A stretch of DNA of 64,000 bases from NCBI GenBank assembly GCA_965221415.1, contig OZ244887.1:248001-312000 (forward strand), given 5' to 3'. The translations under genes and the position numbers were made by a program. The notes below the pieces were generated by a model. It was given only the letters and a program-made list of their open reading frames with translations. It made no database searches and was not told where the DNA came from. This DNA comes from UBA8337 sp965221415 (GTDB lineage Bacteria > Pseudomonadota > Alphaproteobacteria > RS24). Position 1 is the stretch's first letter. Each line of letters opens with the position of its first letter. Below, in pieces: positions 10,910 through 19,654 of this stretch.

Positions 10910-12817
10910 ATGAAAATCCGCAATCTGCTTGGCGCTGCTTTGCTGGCAACGCCTTTAACGATGATGTCTGTGGGCGTCTCTGCAGCACCTGAAGACCGTC
11001 AGGCTTTGTTTGGCGAAACGCATTTGCATACGAATCTGTCGTTCGATGCGTTTATTTTTGGCAATCGCAACGGCCCAGACGAGGCGTATCGATTTGCCAA
11101 GGGGGAGACGCTGAAGCACCCTGCTGGTTTTGATATGAAAATGCGTGTGCCGTTGGATTTTCAGGCGGTGACCGACCATGCGATGTATCTTGGCATGGTG
11201 CCTGCCATGTTTGACGAGAACAGTTCGGTGAGCGGGCATCGCGTATCGACGAAGCTGCGCACGGCCAAAACACCGGGCGAACGCCGCGCCGCCTTTGCCG
11301 AGATGCTACCGTATCTTGGCCAGCAAGTAGAAGATGATTTGCTCGATATGCGCATTGTGCGGTCGGCATGGGCGGATATTATCGCAGCGGCCGAGAAGCA
11401 TAATGACCCGGGCAAATTCACCACTTTTATCGGGTATGAGTTTACGACATCGCAAGACTTTTTCGAAAACCTCCACCGCAATGTGATTTTCCGCGACGGT
11501 GCGCCAGACGAGCCTTATTCGCGATTGATTTCCAGAAATCCAGAAAATCTGTGGCGCTGGATGGATAGTCTGCGCTCTCAAGGGATGGATTCATTGGCGA
11601 TTCCGCATAACTCAAACGGCTCGGACGGTTTTATGTTCTCCGATAAAACCTTTGATGGCGATGAGATTACGCAAGAATACAGCGCACAACGGATGCGCAA
11701 TGAGCCATTGGTCGAAATATCACAAGTCAAAGGCACATCAGAAACGCACCCCTTGCAAAGCCCGAACGATGAGTTCGCGGCCTTCGAAATCATGCCGTAT
11801 CAAATCGCGACGTGGAAGCCGAGCCGCATCGATGGCTCATATGTGCGCCAAGCCTATCGCCGTGGCCTCGAAATGCAGGCGCGCGGCCAAGGCAATCCCT
11901 ATAAGTTTGGCCTGATTTCAGCGTCCGACACGCATGTGTCGGCGGCGGGGTTCGATGAATATGATTATTGGTCAAAAATTGGCCTCGTCGATGCCAATGG
12001 CCAGTTGCGCGGTTCGGTACGCTTGAACTGGCGGCAGCGTCTGGGCGCACAGATTTTCCGCACCCAGAATTGGTGGCGGCAAGCGATGACACCAGAAGCC
12101 GCCAGAACGGGCAATCCGCCGAAAAATCCAGCGCCGGGCTTTTTGCACATGCAATGGTCGAGTTGGGGGGCATCAGGACTGGCCGGCGTATGGGCTGAGG
12201 AAAACACCCGTAGCTCTATTTTTGACGCGATGCGTCGCAAAGAAACCTTCGGGACAAGCGGCCCGCGCTTACGGGTGCGGATGTTTGCGGGCTATGGGCT
12301 AGGTAAAAATCTGCTCGATGACGCGCAATTGGTCAAGAAAGCCTATGCGCGCGGTGTGCCGATGGGCGCAGATTTGAAAGCGCGCAAAGGGCGCAATGTT
12401 GATTTTCTCCTATGGGCGACACGCGACCCGGGCAGTGCGCCGTTGCAGCGTCTGCAAATCGTCAAAGCATGGGTGGATGCAGATGGAAAAAGCCACGAAG
12501 CCGTGTTTGATGTGGCGTGTGCAGGCGGTGCGGCGATTGACCCTGACACCCATCGCTGCCCCGATAATAAGGCGCAGGTTGATTTGGACACATGCGCTTA
12601 TAGTGCCGATACGGGCGCAGATGAGTTGAAAGCGCATTGGCGCGACCCAGATTATAAAGCCGGTGAGGATGCTATCTATTATGCGCGTGGCTTGGAAAAC
12701 CCAACCTGCCGTTGGTCGACATGGGATGCCATCCGTGCTGGCACACCGCTCAATCCATCATTGCATGCGACGCTGCAGGAGCGCGTTTGGTCGTCTCCTA
12801 TCTGGCTTGAACACTAA
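10910..12817 (+). CDS. DUF3604 family protein with signal peptide
   Basis: 635 residues starting at ATG 10910 behind GGGGAGAAG. Residues 1-25 form a signal peptide cleaved after SAA or VSAA, so the protein is exported. The mature N-terminus LFGETHLHTNLSFDAF and the later AVTDHAMYLG and SDTHVSAAG give His/Asp clusters like a PHP-type metal-dependent hydrolase, which DUF3604 proteins resemble. The reaction is unknown. It is the first gene of a tight trio: the parvulin-like gene starts 6 bases after its stop, and the HupE-like gene overlaps that one. The same order is, as far as I know, recurrent in marine Proteobacteria. A shared envelope function is inferred. Confidence 0.88.
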   Translation: MKIRNLLGAALLATPLTMMSVGVSAAPEDRQALFGETHLHTNLSFDAFIFGNRNGPDEAYRFAKGETLKHPAGFDMKMRVPLDFQAVTDHAMYLGMVPAMFDENSSVSGHRVSTKLRTAKTPGERRAAFAEMLPYLGQQVEDDLLDMRIVRSAWADIIAAAEKHNDPGKFTTFIGYEFTTSQDFFENLHRNVIFRDGAPDEPYSRLISRNPENLWRWMDSLRSQGMDSLAIPHNSNGSDGFMFSDKTFDGDEITQEYSAQRMRNEPLVEISQVKGTSETHPLQSPNDEFAAFEIMPYQIATWKPSRIDGSYVRQAYRRGLEMQARGQGNPYKFGLISASDTHVSAAGFDEYDYWSKIGLVDANGQLRGSVRLNWRQRLGAQIFRTQNWWRQAMTPEAARTGNPPKNPAPGFLHMQWSSWGASGLAGVWAEENTRSSIFDAMRRKETFGTSGPRLRVRMFAGYGLGKNLLDDAQLVKKAYARGVPMGADLKARKGRNVDFLLWATRDPGSAPLQRLQIVKAWVDADGKSHEAVFDVACAGGAAIDPDTHRCPDNKAQVDLDTCAYSADTGADELKAHWRDPDYKAGEDAIYYARGLENPTCRWSTWDAIRAGTPLNPSLHATLQERVWSSPIWLEH

Positions 12818-12823
12818 TTATTG

Positions 12824-13642
12824 ATGTGGCAAAAATTTACTAATTTACGGCGCGACCGTCTGGTCTGGTTCGTTGCGTTGGGCTTCGCGCTTTTTGCCAT
12901 CGAGCATGTCGCACAGCAACGCGCCAGTCAGCGTATTTTGATTGACTTGCCCCTCGTTCAAAAACTGGTCGCGCAATGGGAAGGCCAAACCAAAAGACGA
13001 CCCAATGCGCAAGAGCTAGACGCGCTTATCGAGGGGTATATTCGTGAAGAAATTCTGGTGCGCGAGGCGCATCGGCTAGGGCTTGATGATGACGACGTTA
13101 TTATTCGTCGTCGCTTGGCGCAAAAGGTCGAGTTTTTTCTGGCTGAGAATGACCCTCCCGAATTGCCTGATGAGGCTGGCTTGCGGCAGTGGTTTGAAGC
13201 CAATCGCAGCGCCTATGATGCGCCGCCGAAATTGGGGTGGCGGCATATATATGCCAGCAATCGGGGCGAAGCGCAGGCGCTGTTGCGTGCGGTGAAAGTG
13301 AGTGCCGCAAACTGGCGCGAGATGGGACAGCCCTTCATGCTCAACCGCACCTATGCACGCCAAGACCAGTCTGACTTGGCACAGCTTATGGGGGCTGATT
13401 TTGCGCGTGCTTTATTTGATGCCCCCCAGACAGGTTGGTTTGGGCCAGTGCAATCGGCCTATGGGTGGCATGTGGTGATTATTGATGCACGCCACGCCGC
13501 GCGGCTTGCGCAGTTTGATGTGATAGCTGAGAAAGTCGCCCGCGATTGGCAAAACCAGAAAGCGCGCGAGTCAGCGCAATTAGCGTGGCGCGAGTTGCGC
13601 AGCTCTTATGATATCGAATTGGTTGCGGTGGAAGACCAGTGA
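12824..13642 (+). CDS. Membrane-anchored parvulin-like peptidyl-prolyl isomerase
   Basis: 272 residues. One N-terminal membrane segment (WFVALGFALFAI, near residues 15-27) is followed by a SurA-N-like helical part (LDALIEGYIREEILVREA). Then comes a PpiC/parvulin-like domain with RHIYAS and a late GWFGPVQSAYGWHVVIID. The last motif is the classic parvulin end strand. These proteins help fold exported proteins or act only as chaperones. The in-frame TTG just before ATG 12824 is the less likely start. It is translationally tied to both neighbours: 6 bases after DUF3604 and a 4-base overlap with the HupE-like gene. Clients are probably those neighbours; this is inferred. Confidence 0.85.
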   Translation: MWQKFTNLRRDRLVWFVALGFALFAIEHVAQQRASQRILIDLPLVQKLVAQWEGQTKRRPNAQELDALIEGYIREEILVREAHRLGLDDDDVIIRRRLAQKVEFFLAENDPPELPDEAGLRQWFEANRSAYDAPPKLGWRHIYASNRGEAQALLRAVKVSAANWREMGQPFMLNRTYARQDQSDLAQLMGADFARALFDAPQTGWFGPVQSAYGWHVVIIDARHAARLAQFDVIAEKVARDWQNQKARESAQLAWRELRSSYDIELVAVEDQ

Positions 13643-14637
13643 TACGCACGATTGCGAGCTTATTGACTATCCTTGCCGCGTTTATCTTGCCAGCGGCGGC
13701 GCATGAAGTTCGCCCCGGCTATATCGAGATTAACCAGATGGCAGGCGATGAATATCGGGTTATTTGGAAACAACCCGTGCGCGATACGAGCCAGTTTGAA
13801 GTCGCGGGGCTAGGCTTGCGACCAGTCTTTCCAGAAAATTGCGCGCGCCTTGGTGATAGTCGTATGCAGCGTCGTCCGGGGGTGCTGATTGAACGGTTTA
13901 ATCTGGCGTGTGCGGACGGCTTGCTAGGGCGGCAAATCGGTGTTGAGGGTTTGCAAAAAACCATCACCGATGTGTTTGTCGAGATGCGCCTGCGCGATGG
14001 CACCAAAGCGCATTTGCGGCTGACCGCCGATGCGCCCGTGAAGAAATTTGTTGGTGGCGGTGCGGGCATAGCGGCTTATTTTGGCCTTGGGATTGAGCAT
14101 TTGCTGCTCGGTTTCGACCATATTTTATTTGTCGTAGGGCTCGTCATGTTGGTCAAAGGGTGGCGGCGTTTGGTCTATGTCATCACGGCGTTTACTTTGG
14201 CGCATTCGCTGACTTTGGCACTGTCTATGCTGACAACAATAAGCGCGCCTTCAGCCGTGGTCGAGGCGATTATCGCACTGTCGATATTATTTCTCGCCAT
14301 CGAATTAGTGACCCCAGAAGATAAACGCTCGCCCTTAGCCACGCGCTATCCGCAAAGCGTGGCGTTTGGATTTGGTCTCTTGCACGGCTTTGGTTTTGCA
14401 GGTGTGTTGGGCGATATTGGCTTGCCGTCCGACCTCGCCATATTGGCACTGGCTCTGTTCAATATCGGCCTAGAGGTCGGCCAACTCATTGTGGTCGCAG
14501 CCAGCCTGATGGTCGGGCGGGCGTTAGCACCACTGGTTTTGCAACGCCCCTTCATTGTGCAAATACCTATCGTGCTGATTGGCGGCGTGTCAGTCTATTG
14601 GCTGATTGAGCGCATGAGCAGCGTTTGGGTGAGTTAA
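13639..14637 (+). CDS. HupE/UreJ family membrane protein
   Basis: 332 residues with a GTG start inside the previous stop (GTGATA, 4-base overlap). It has a signal peptide ending ILPAAAHA, then a periplasmic domain of about 130 residues. The C-terminal half has six or so membrane segments, opening GLGIEHLLLGFDHILFV, which is the HupE/UreJ_2 signature with conserved His and Asp. The next motifs are FTLAHSLTLA and FGFGLLHGFGFAG. Classical HupE carries nickel or cobalt, and the His-rich helices support metal handling here. No urease or hydrogenase genes are in view. The gene ends one base before the opposing crotonase gene. Confidence 0.88.
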   Translation: MIRTIASLLTILAAFILPAAAHEVRPGYIEINQMAGDEYRVIWKQPVRDTSQFEVAGLGLRPVFPENCARLGDSRMQRRPGVLIERFNLACADGLLGRQIGVEGLQKTITDVFVEMRLRDGTKAHLRLTADAPVKKFVGGGAGIAAYFGLGIEHLLLGFDHILFVVGLVMLVKGWRRLVYVITAFTLAHSLTLALSMLTTISAPSAVVEAIIALSILFLAIELVTPEDKRSPLATRYPQSVAFGFGLLHGFGFAGVLGDIGLPSDLAILALALFNIGLEVGQLIVVAASLMVGRALAPLVLQRPFIVQIPIVLIGGVSVYWLIERMSSVWVS

Positions 14638-15483
14638 TTATTCGGCTGCTTTTTTAACACCAACATCGTCAAACACGGCGGCGCGACCTTCCAGTTCGGC
14701 TTTGACCGCTTCTATTTGGTTGGCTGAGCCAATAATGTCGTCCTGCAATATGCTTTCGAGCATCAGCGTTTCGGCGATAAAGCGGTCGGCTGGTTCGTTA
14801 AACAGCTGCTTGGTGCCGCGAATGGCATCTGGATTGCGTGCGGCAATCGCCTTGGCGGTGTCCATCGCAGCCGCAATCGGGTCGTCGCAAATGCGCGTTA
14901 GAAAGCCATACTCGTAAGCCTCGTCGGCCTCGAAAATACGCCCCGTCATCGCCAGTTCTTTGACGATGTCTTCGCGTGCGACTTGCGTCATGGCATGGGT
15001 CGTACCCATATCGGGGACAAGCCCCCAACGGATTTCCATAATCGAGAATTTCGTCTCTGGCGCGGCATAGCGAATATCTGCGCCCATAAATACTTGAAAG
15101 CCACCCCCCAACGCAAAGCCTTGCGCGGCAGCAATGACGGGTACGGGCATTTCGCGCCATGTGAAAGCGACTTTTTGCGCGCGATTGGCCAATCCATGGG
15201 TGCGCTCGGCGAGGGTTCTGCGTTTGCCCGCATCGGCATCCGTAACACCCGCGCCACCGCCATCAGCCATTTGGGCGAAATTGGCCATATCAAGACCCGC
15301 GCAAAAAGCGCGTCCTTCACCCGATATAACCGCGACGCGGATACTTGGGTCAGATTTGATGCGCTCGCCAGCTTCAATCAAAGCATCCATCATGTCGCTA
15401 TCCAGTGCGTTCATTTTGTCGGCGCGGATGAGGTGAACATGCGCGATATGGTTCTCTACGTTAAAATCAATGCGGGTTTCCAT
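14638..15483 (-). CDS. Enoyl-CoA hydratase/isomerase (crotonase family)
   Basis: 281 residues. ATG 15483 follows GAGGGAGG, so the six extra in-frame residues upstream are not used. The crotonase oxyanion-hole segments are AFCAGLDMANF (near residues 60-70) and GFALGGGFQVFMGADIRYA. It should act in the cytosol on acyl-CoA thioesters as hydratase or isomerase; the exact substrate cannot be read. Its start overlaps the end of the FGGY kinase gene by 17 bases, so they are probably co-transcribed. It meets the HupE-like gene end to end. Confidence 0.88.
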   Translation of the reverse strand: METRIDFNVENHIAHVHLIRADKMNALDSDMMDALIEAGERIKSDPSIRVAVISGEGRAFCAGLDMANFAQMADGGGAGVTDADAGKRRTLAERTHGLANRAQKVAFTWREMPVPVIAAAQGFALGGGFQVFMGADIRYAAPETKFSIMEIRWGLVPDMGTTHAMTQVAREDIVKELAMTGRIFEADEAYEYGFLTRICDDPIAAAMDTAKAIAARNPDAIRGTKQLFNEPADRFIAETLMLESILQDDIIGSANQIEAVKAELEGRAAVFDDVGVKKAAE

Positions 15484-16936
15484 GGGAACCTCCCTCAAGG
15501 TTGTGGCGTTTCATAAACTCACTATGACGCTCACTGTAGCGTGTATGGGCTGTCTTGTCAGGGGTAAATTCCGCGCTTTGTGTGTAACCGTGCTGCGCAG
15601 CTTGAGGTAAGTCCGCAAAGCTGCCATGCGCTGTGGCAGCCAGCAATGCGGTAGCAAACGCGCAATCGGTCTCTGCCGCGACCCTTAACGGCACATCCAA
15701 CATATCGGACAGCATTTGGCAGAAAAACCCGAGCCGCGCGCCGCCGCCCAATACATGCAGCGTGGCGGGCGTGTGACCGAGCCGCGTTGTCATGTCATGC
15801 CAGATGGCCGTCAGCACATGGCCAACCCCTTCATAGGCAGCACGGGCAATCGCATCGGCTGTCGTCGCACGGGTCAGCCCGTAGATTTCAGCCGTTAGCG
15901 AAGCATCCCAAAATGGCGCGCGCGCCCCTGAAAGATAAGGATAAAACATCAGCCCCTCCGCCCCGATAGACGCGTTTTGCGCCGCCGCAGCAAACGCATC
16001 TGCGCTGAGCTGGGGGGTAAAGTTTTGCCGCACCCATTCAATAGCCCCCATGCAATCGCTCATGCCAGCGGCGTGATAATGTAGCGGCGGCACAATATGG
16101 GGGTAAAAAGACACGGGCGGAAAACTGTCTGGCGCGGCGGTGGTAAAGGCCAAAACGCCTGCTGATGCCAGTTTAAGACTGGCTATGTCATTTGTCTGGG
16201 GGCTTGCGCAGAGCCATTCCACCGAAGTATCGATAGCACTCTGATAGACCGACACAGCCTCGGGCAAGCGATAGGTTTCGGCGGCCGATTTTGTCACCGT
16301 GCCAACCTCTGATAAAGGCGCAACCAGTTCTGGGAAGCGCGCATCGTCAAGCCCGCTCAGCTTTTTGAGCGCGGGCGACCATTGCCCGTTCTTTTGCGCC
16401 ATCATCGCGCCGACCGCTTCGCTTGCGTCGCTTGTGGCATCGCCCGTCAATTGATGACGTAGCCAGTCTTTTGCAAAATAAATCTGCTTGGTTTGCGCGA
16501 TGATATCGGGTTCATGGGCGGCTAACCACATGAGCTGCGGCAATGTCCATGTCGCATTCGGACGGTTGCCCGAGATGCGCTCGACTTCGCCTTGGGCAGC
16601 TAATGCGCGCGCTTCCTGCACAGCGCGTTGGTCGTCCCACATAATCGCAGGGCGCAAGGGGCGGGCATCCTCATCGCATAAAACCCCAATATGCGCACCA
16701 CCAGAAAAACTAATGCCCGATAGTTGCGCCATTTCTGCCGCATGGGTTTCGTGTAACTGTTGAAGCGCATCGCTCACCCCCGCGCGCCACGCCTCAGGGT
16801 TTTGCTCGCTCCAACCTGTAGCGGGGCGATGCGTTTCCAACGCCGCACGCACCAAAGCAAGGCGCTCGCCTTGCGCATTTATCAGGCACGCTTTCAGACT
16901 GCTCGCGCCTAAATCAATACCGAGAAAAAAAGTCAT
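15467..16936 (-). CDS. FGGY-family carbohydrate kinase, xylulokinase-like
   Basis: 489 residues, the usual size for XylB-type kinases. The N-terminal ATPase fold reads GIDLGASSLKA, the sugar-binding part has IMWDDQRA and ISGNRPNATWT. The C-terminal nucleotide motif is LHVLGGGARLGFFCQMLSDML with YPYLSGARAPFW, which is xylulokinase-like. It phosphorylates a pentulose or similar sugar with ATP; which one is open. There is no xylose isomerase or sugar transporter next to it. It lies just downstream of the small terminator-bounded transcript. Confidence 0.85.
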   Translation of the reverse strand: MTFFLGIDLGASSLKACLINAQGERLALVRAALETHRPATGWSEQNPEAWRAGVSDALQQLHETHAAEMAQLSGISFSGGAHIGVLCDEDARPLRPAIMWDDQRAVQEARALAAQGEVERISGNRPNATWTLPQLMWLAAHEPDIIAQTKQIYFAKDWLRHQLTGDATSDASEAVGAMMAQKNGQWSPALKKLSGLDDARFPELVAPLSEVGTVTKSAAETYRLPEAVSVYQSAIDTSVEWLCASPQTNDIASLKLASAGVLAFTTAAPDSFPPVSFYPHIVPPLHYHAAGMSDCMGAIEWVRQNFTPQLSADAFAAAAQNASIGAEGLMFYPYLSGARAPFWDASLTAEIYGLTRATTADAIARAAYEGVGHVLTAIWHDMTTRLGHTPATLHVLGGGARLGFFCQMLSDMLDVPLRVAAETDCAFATALLAATAHGSFADLPQAAQHGYTQSAEFTPDKTAHTRYSERHSEFMKRHNLEGGSHGNPH

Positions 16937-16950
16937 TCCTGCTTATAAAA

Positions 16951-16981
16951 CCAAAAAGGGCGTCTGCATAGCAAACGCCCT
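16951..16981 (-). terminator. Rho-independent terminator on the minus strand
   Basis: Read on the minus strand, AGGGCGT / ACGCCCT (7 bp, 11-base loop) is followed by TTTTTGGTTTT. It lies just upstream of the FGGY kinase start, so it must end a transcript coming from 17.1 kb rather than a transcript of the kinase. Confidence 0.75.
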
Positions 16982-17018
16982 CCAGTTTGAAATCGTGATT
17001 GGATTTAAGGCCAATCCT

Positions 17019-17114
17019 TTATTTCTTTACGCACCTTTGAGCAGCGAAGGCATGCTCCCTGTCAAAGCTTCTGCGTTGGATTTGAAACCTCAAATACTTC
17101 CGTTCACTAGACAA
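17019..17114 (-). CDS. Possible 31-residue basic small protein on a structured transcript
   Basis: A TTG start at 17114 lies 7 bases after a perfect AAGGAGG ribosome site. The frame runs to TAA 17019. The peptide is very basic and starts MSSERKYLRF, with RRSFDRE and RCVKK later; no signal peptide or membrane segment is seen. The coding stretch also folds strongly as RNA: 17029-17076 forms a nested hairpin (ACGCA/TGCGT, CTTT/AAAG, GAGCA/TGCTC) and 16997-17016 a second one, followed by the terminator at 16951-16981. It may therefore be a small RNA, a small protein gene, or both. I do not recognise it. Confidence 0.5.
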   Translation of the reverse strand: MSSERKYLRFQIQRRSFDREHAFAAQRCVKK

Positions 17115-17165
17115 TGGACCACCTCCTTTCAGTTCATTAAAAGACGATTTTCACACTAAGGTGAT

Positions 17166-17193
17166 TTGCTTCGCGTGTTAAAAGCTTTATGCT
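17166..17193 (+). promoter_or_regulatory. Promoter of the MBL hydrolase operon
   Basis: TTGCTT (17166-17171) and TATGCT (17188-17193) with 16 bases between, 24 bases before the ATG at 17217. It lies back to back with the small minus-strand transcript. Confidence 0.45.
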
Positions 17194-17216
17194 ATCGCTA
17201 AATCAGGGAGCTTTAT

Positions 17217-17864
17217 ATGCTGCGATATCAGATTATTCCGGTGACACCTTTCCAGCAAAACTGCACGATTTTCTGGAATGAAGAGACCAAACGGGGCGGC
17301 ATTGTCGACCCGGGCGGCGATTTAGCCCTTTTGGACAAGTTCATTGATGAGCAGGGCATAAAGGTCGAGAAGATTCTCGTCACCCATGGCCATCTTGACC
17401 ATGCAGGCTCGGTCGCCGAGATGGCGCAAGCGCGCAATATCGAGATTATCGGCCCCCACAGGGATGATAAATTCTGGATTGATGGTATGCCAGAGGCCGC
17501 CCAGCAATATGGCTTTCCTGCGGTGATGGCCTTTGAGCCTGACCAGTGGCTAGAGCATGGCGACACGGTTGAGGTCGCGGGCGTCAGTTTCGATGTGGTG
17601 CATTGCCCCGGCCATACGCCCGGTCATGTGGTGTTTGTCCAGTCGGACGATAAAGTCGCGATGGTTGGGGATGTGATTTTTCAAGGCTCCATCGGGCGCA
17701 CTGATTTCCCCAAAGGCAATTATCAGCAATTGATTGATTCCATCACCGAGCGTCTGTGGCCTCTGGGGCTGGATATTACGTTCATTCCGGGGCATGGCCC
17801 GACATCGACGTTTGAGCATGAAAAGAAAACCAATCCGTTTTGCTCTGATGCTGCGCTGACCTAA
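17217..17864 (+). CDS. MBL-fold hydrolase, YcbL/glyoxalase II-like
   Basis: 215 residues of metallo-beta-lactamase fold. The zinc motif THGHLDHAG gives His57, His59, Asp61 and His62. Later ligands are in HCPGHTPGH, GDVIF and the final PGHGP. It lacks the C-terminal domain of true glyoxalase II and matches YcbL, a type II glyoxalase-like thioester hydrolase that acts on S-lactoylglutathione. It is cytosolic. ATG 17217 follows GGGAG. The next gene (HIT) starts inside its stop codon (TAATG), and a tandem DsbA-like gene follows, making a three-gene operon. Confidence 0.9.
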   Translation: MLRYQIIPVTPFQQNCTIFWNEETKRGGIVDPGGDLALLDKFIDEQGIKVEKILVTHGHLDHAGSVAEMAQARNIEIIGPHRDDKFWIDGMPEAAQQYGFPAVMAFEPDQWLEHGDTVEVAGVSFDVVHCPGHTPGHVVFVQSDDKVAMVGDVIFQGSIGRTDFPKGNYQQLIDSITERLWPLGLDITFIPGHGPTSTFEHEKKTNPFCSDAALT

Positions 17865-18271
17865 TGGCGGGTTTCGTGCTTGATGAACGCTTGGCGGCGG
17901 ACACGATATCGCTCGGGGTGATTGACGATATCGATATACGCTTGATGAATGATGCGCGCTATTGGTGGCTCGTATTGGTGCCGCAAATCGGCGATGCGGT
18001 CGAATGGCAGGATTTACCGTCGCCGTCGCGTGATAATCTTTTTAACGCCACCATGCACGCGGCGGATGTGTTGCGGGAGCTGACGCAAGCTGACAAAATG
18101 AACATTGGCGCACTCGGCAATATGGTGAAACAATTGCACGTTCATGTTATTGCGCGCTATGAAGGCGATGCGGCGTGGCCGTCTGCCGTGTGGGGTGTCG
18201 GCGAAAGCGTCGCATATGCGGACGAGCTACAAGGGCGGCTCACGCGCTTGCGCACCGCGTTCGGTTTGTAA
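17864..18271 (+). CDS. HIT-domain nucleotide-binding protein
   Basis: 135 residues, cytosolic. The HIT signature reads QLHVHVIAR with His92 and His94; the first His of the usual H-x-H-x-H is Gln. The central nucleophilic His is kept, so hydrolase activity on dinucleotides or adenylates is plausible. AWPSAVWG near the end is usual in the alphaproteobacterial branch. It overlaps the MBL gene by one base and is 43 bases from the next gene. Confidence 0.88.
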   Translation: MAGFVLDERLAADTISLGVIDDIDIRLMNDARYWWLVLVPQIGDAVEWQDLPSPSRDNLFNATMHAADVLRELTQADKMNIGALGNMVKQLHVHVIARYEGDAAWPSAVWGVGESVAYADELQGRLTRLRTAFGL

Positions 18272-18314
18272 AGTCGTGTGAAAGAGACTAGTTTTATCGC
18301 AGGAGAATCAAAAT

Positions 18315-19613
18315 ATGGCTTCACGAATAGGAAAACTTGTTACGGGACTTATTACGTCTAAAAGACTTCAAACCTTGCAGCGTAAGATAAAAGCCAGCAA
18401 GCGACGCTTTTTGGGTCAGCGCGCCGAAGTTTTGTATTTCCATCAGCCAGACGACCCCTATAGCCATCTGACAGCGCAAATATTGGCCGATTTCCAAATG
18501 CGCTATGATGTTGAGCTGAAGGTCGTACTGGTCGATGAACCATTGGATGATGTGGCACCAGAACGCCAAGCTTTGCGCGATTATAGCCGTCGTGATGCGG
18601 CGAAAATCGCGCCTTATCACAATTTATCGTTCACCGATTTGGGGGTGCAGCCCTCCGCTGCAACCCTTGCTCTTGCGCGGCGTAATCTGGCGGCTTCGAG
18701 TAATTTAGCGACCGCCGCGGCCGATATTGGCGAGGCGTTTTGGGCAGACAATACCGATGCGCTCGGTCGCATCGCGATGGTGTCGGACGAGCAGACCGAG
18801 ATGGTGTTCCGCGAAGGCACGAAATTGCGCGATAGTCTTGGCCATTATCTCGGCGCGATGTTTTATTTTGAGGGCGAATGGTATTGGGGCATCGACCGAT
18901 TGCCTTATCTGGAGGAGCGCTTGTATCAGGCGCGGCTGCGGATGAGTGGCTGTCGCCAACTGACGCATTTTCAAACGCGCCCTGATTTTATGAGCCAGCC
19001 AAGCAATGGCCGTCGTTTGACGGTCGAGTATTACCCCTCAGCGCGCAGCCCCTATACGGCGGTTGCGATGCAGGAGACGTTGGATTTGCCAAACCATTAT
19101 CCCGTGGAGCTGAAAATCTGTCCCGTTCTGCCGATGGTCATGCGCAATTTGCCTGTGCCGCAGCGCAAGGGTATGTATATTTTGCGCGATACGAAGCGCG
19201 AAGCCGACCGCATTGGCGTTTCCTTTGGCAAGATTTCTGACCCCGTGGGCGAACCCGTACGGCGTTGTTACTCACTGTTTCCATGGGCCGATGCGCAAGG
19301 CAAGGGCGGTGCGCTGTTAAAGGCTTTCACCGATTTGGCGTGGGTTGAAGGCGTCGACGCAGGCAGCGATGAGGGCTTGAGCAAAGTGTGCGAACGCGCC
19401 GACCTTGATTGGCAAGAGGCCAAAGATATTGTCGGCAATAAAGATTGGGAAGCGGTGGTCGAAGAAAACCGCCTGCGCATGATGTCATCTGACCTATGGG
19501 GCGTGCCAAGCTATCGACTGCTCGATGAGCAGGGCAAGGAACTGTTCTCGTGTTGGGGACGCGACCGTTTATGGCTGCTCGCCTGCGAAATCCAAAAAGC
19601 GTTAGAAAGCTGA
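18315..19613 (+). CDS. Tandem DsbA/HCCA-isomerase-like thioredoxin-fold protein
   Basis: 432 residues made of two similar halves. Half 1 opens EVLYFHQPDDPYSHLTA (near residue 38), half 2 opens LTVEYYPSARSPYTAVA (near residue 236). Both match the first strand and S-P-Y-x-x segment of the 2-hydroxychromene-2-carboxylate isomerase/DsbA group. There is no CxxC, so disulphide exchange is unlikely; a glutathione-dependent isomerase or structural role is possible. The N-terminus is basic with no clear signal peptide. AGGAG lies before ATG 18315. It follows the MBL and HIT genes; a glutathione link to the YcbL-like enzyme is inference. Confidence 0.8.
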   Translation: MASRIGKLVTGLITSKRLQTLQRKIKASKRRFLGQRAEVLYFHQPDDPYSHLTAQILADFQMRYDVELKVVLVDEPLDDVAPERQALRDYSRRDAAKIAPYHNLSFTDLGVQPSAATLALARRNLAASSNLATAAADIGEAFWADNTDALGRIAMVSDEQTEMVFREGTKLRDSLGHYLGAMFYFEGEWYWGIDRLPYLEERLYQARLRMSGCRQLTHFQTRPDFMSQPSNGRRLTVEYYPSARSPYTAVAMQETLDLPNHYPVELKICPVLPMVMRNLPVPQRKGMYILRDTKREADRIGVSFGKISDPVGEPVRRCYSLFPWADAQGKGGALLKAFTDLAWVEGVDAGSDEGLSKVCERADLDWQEAKDIVGNKDWEAVVEENRLRMMSSDLWGVPSYRLLDEQGKELFSCWGRDRLWLLACEIQKALES

Positions 19614-19623
19614 TGCCCAGCTG

Positions 19624-19654
19624 ATGCCAAGACTAGCCGTGCTAGCCTTGGCAT
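19624..19654. repeat. Long hairpin after the tandem DsbA-like gene
   Basis: 14-bp arms ATGCCAAGACTAGC / GCTAGCCTTGGCAT with one mismatch and a 3-base loop, starting 10 bases after the stop codon. No T-tract follows, so it is either a weak terminator, an mRNA 3'-end stabiliser or a protein site. The rest of 19655-19853 holds a weaker inverted repeat (GCTTGCA at 19752, TGCAAGC at 19776) and no gene I can support. Confidence 0.45.

Noticed and set aside
14983..15516. 177-codon frame antisense to the crotonase gene
   Set aside because: No ribosome site; the opposite strand carries a complete crotonase.
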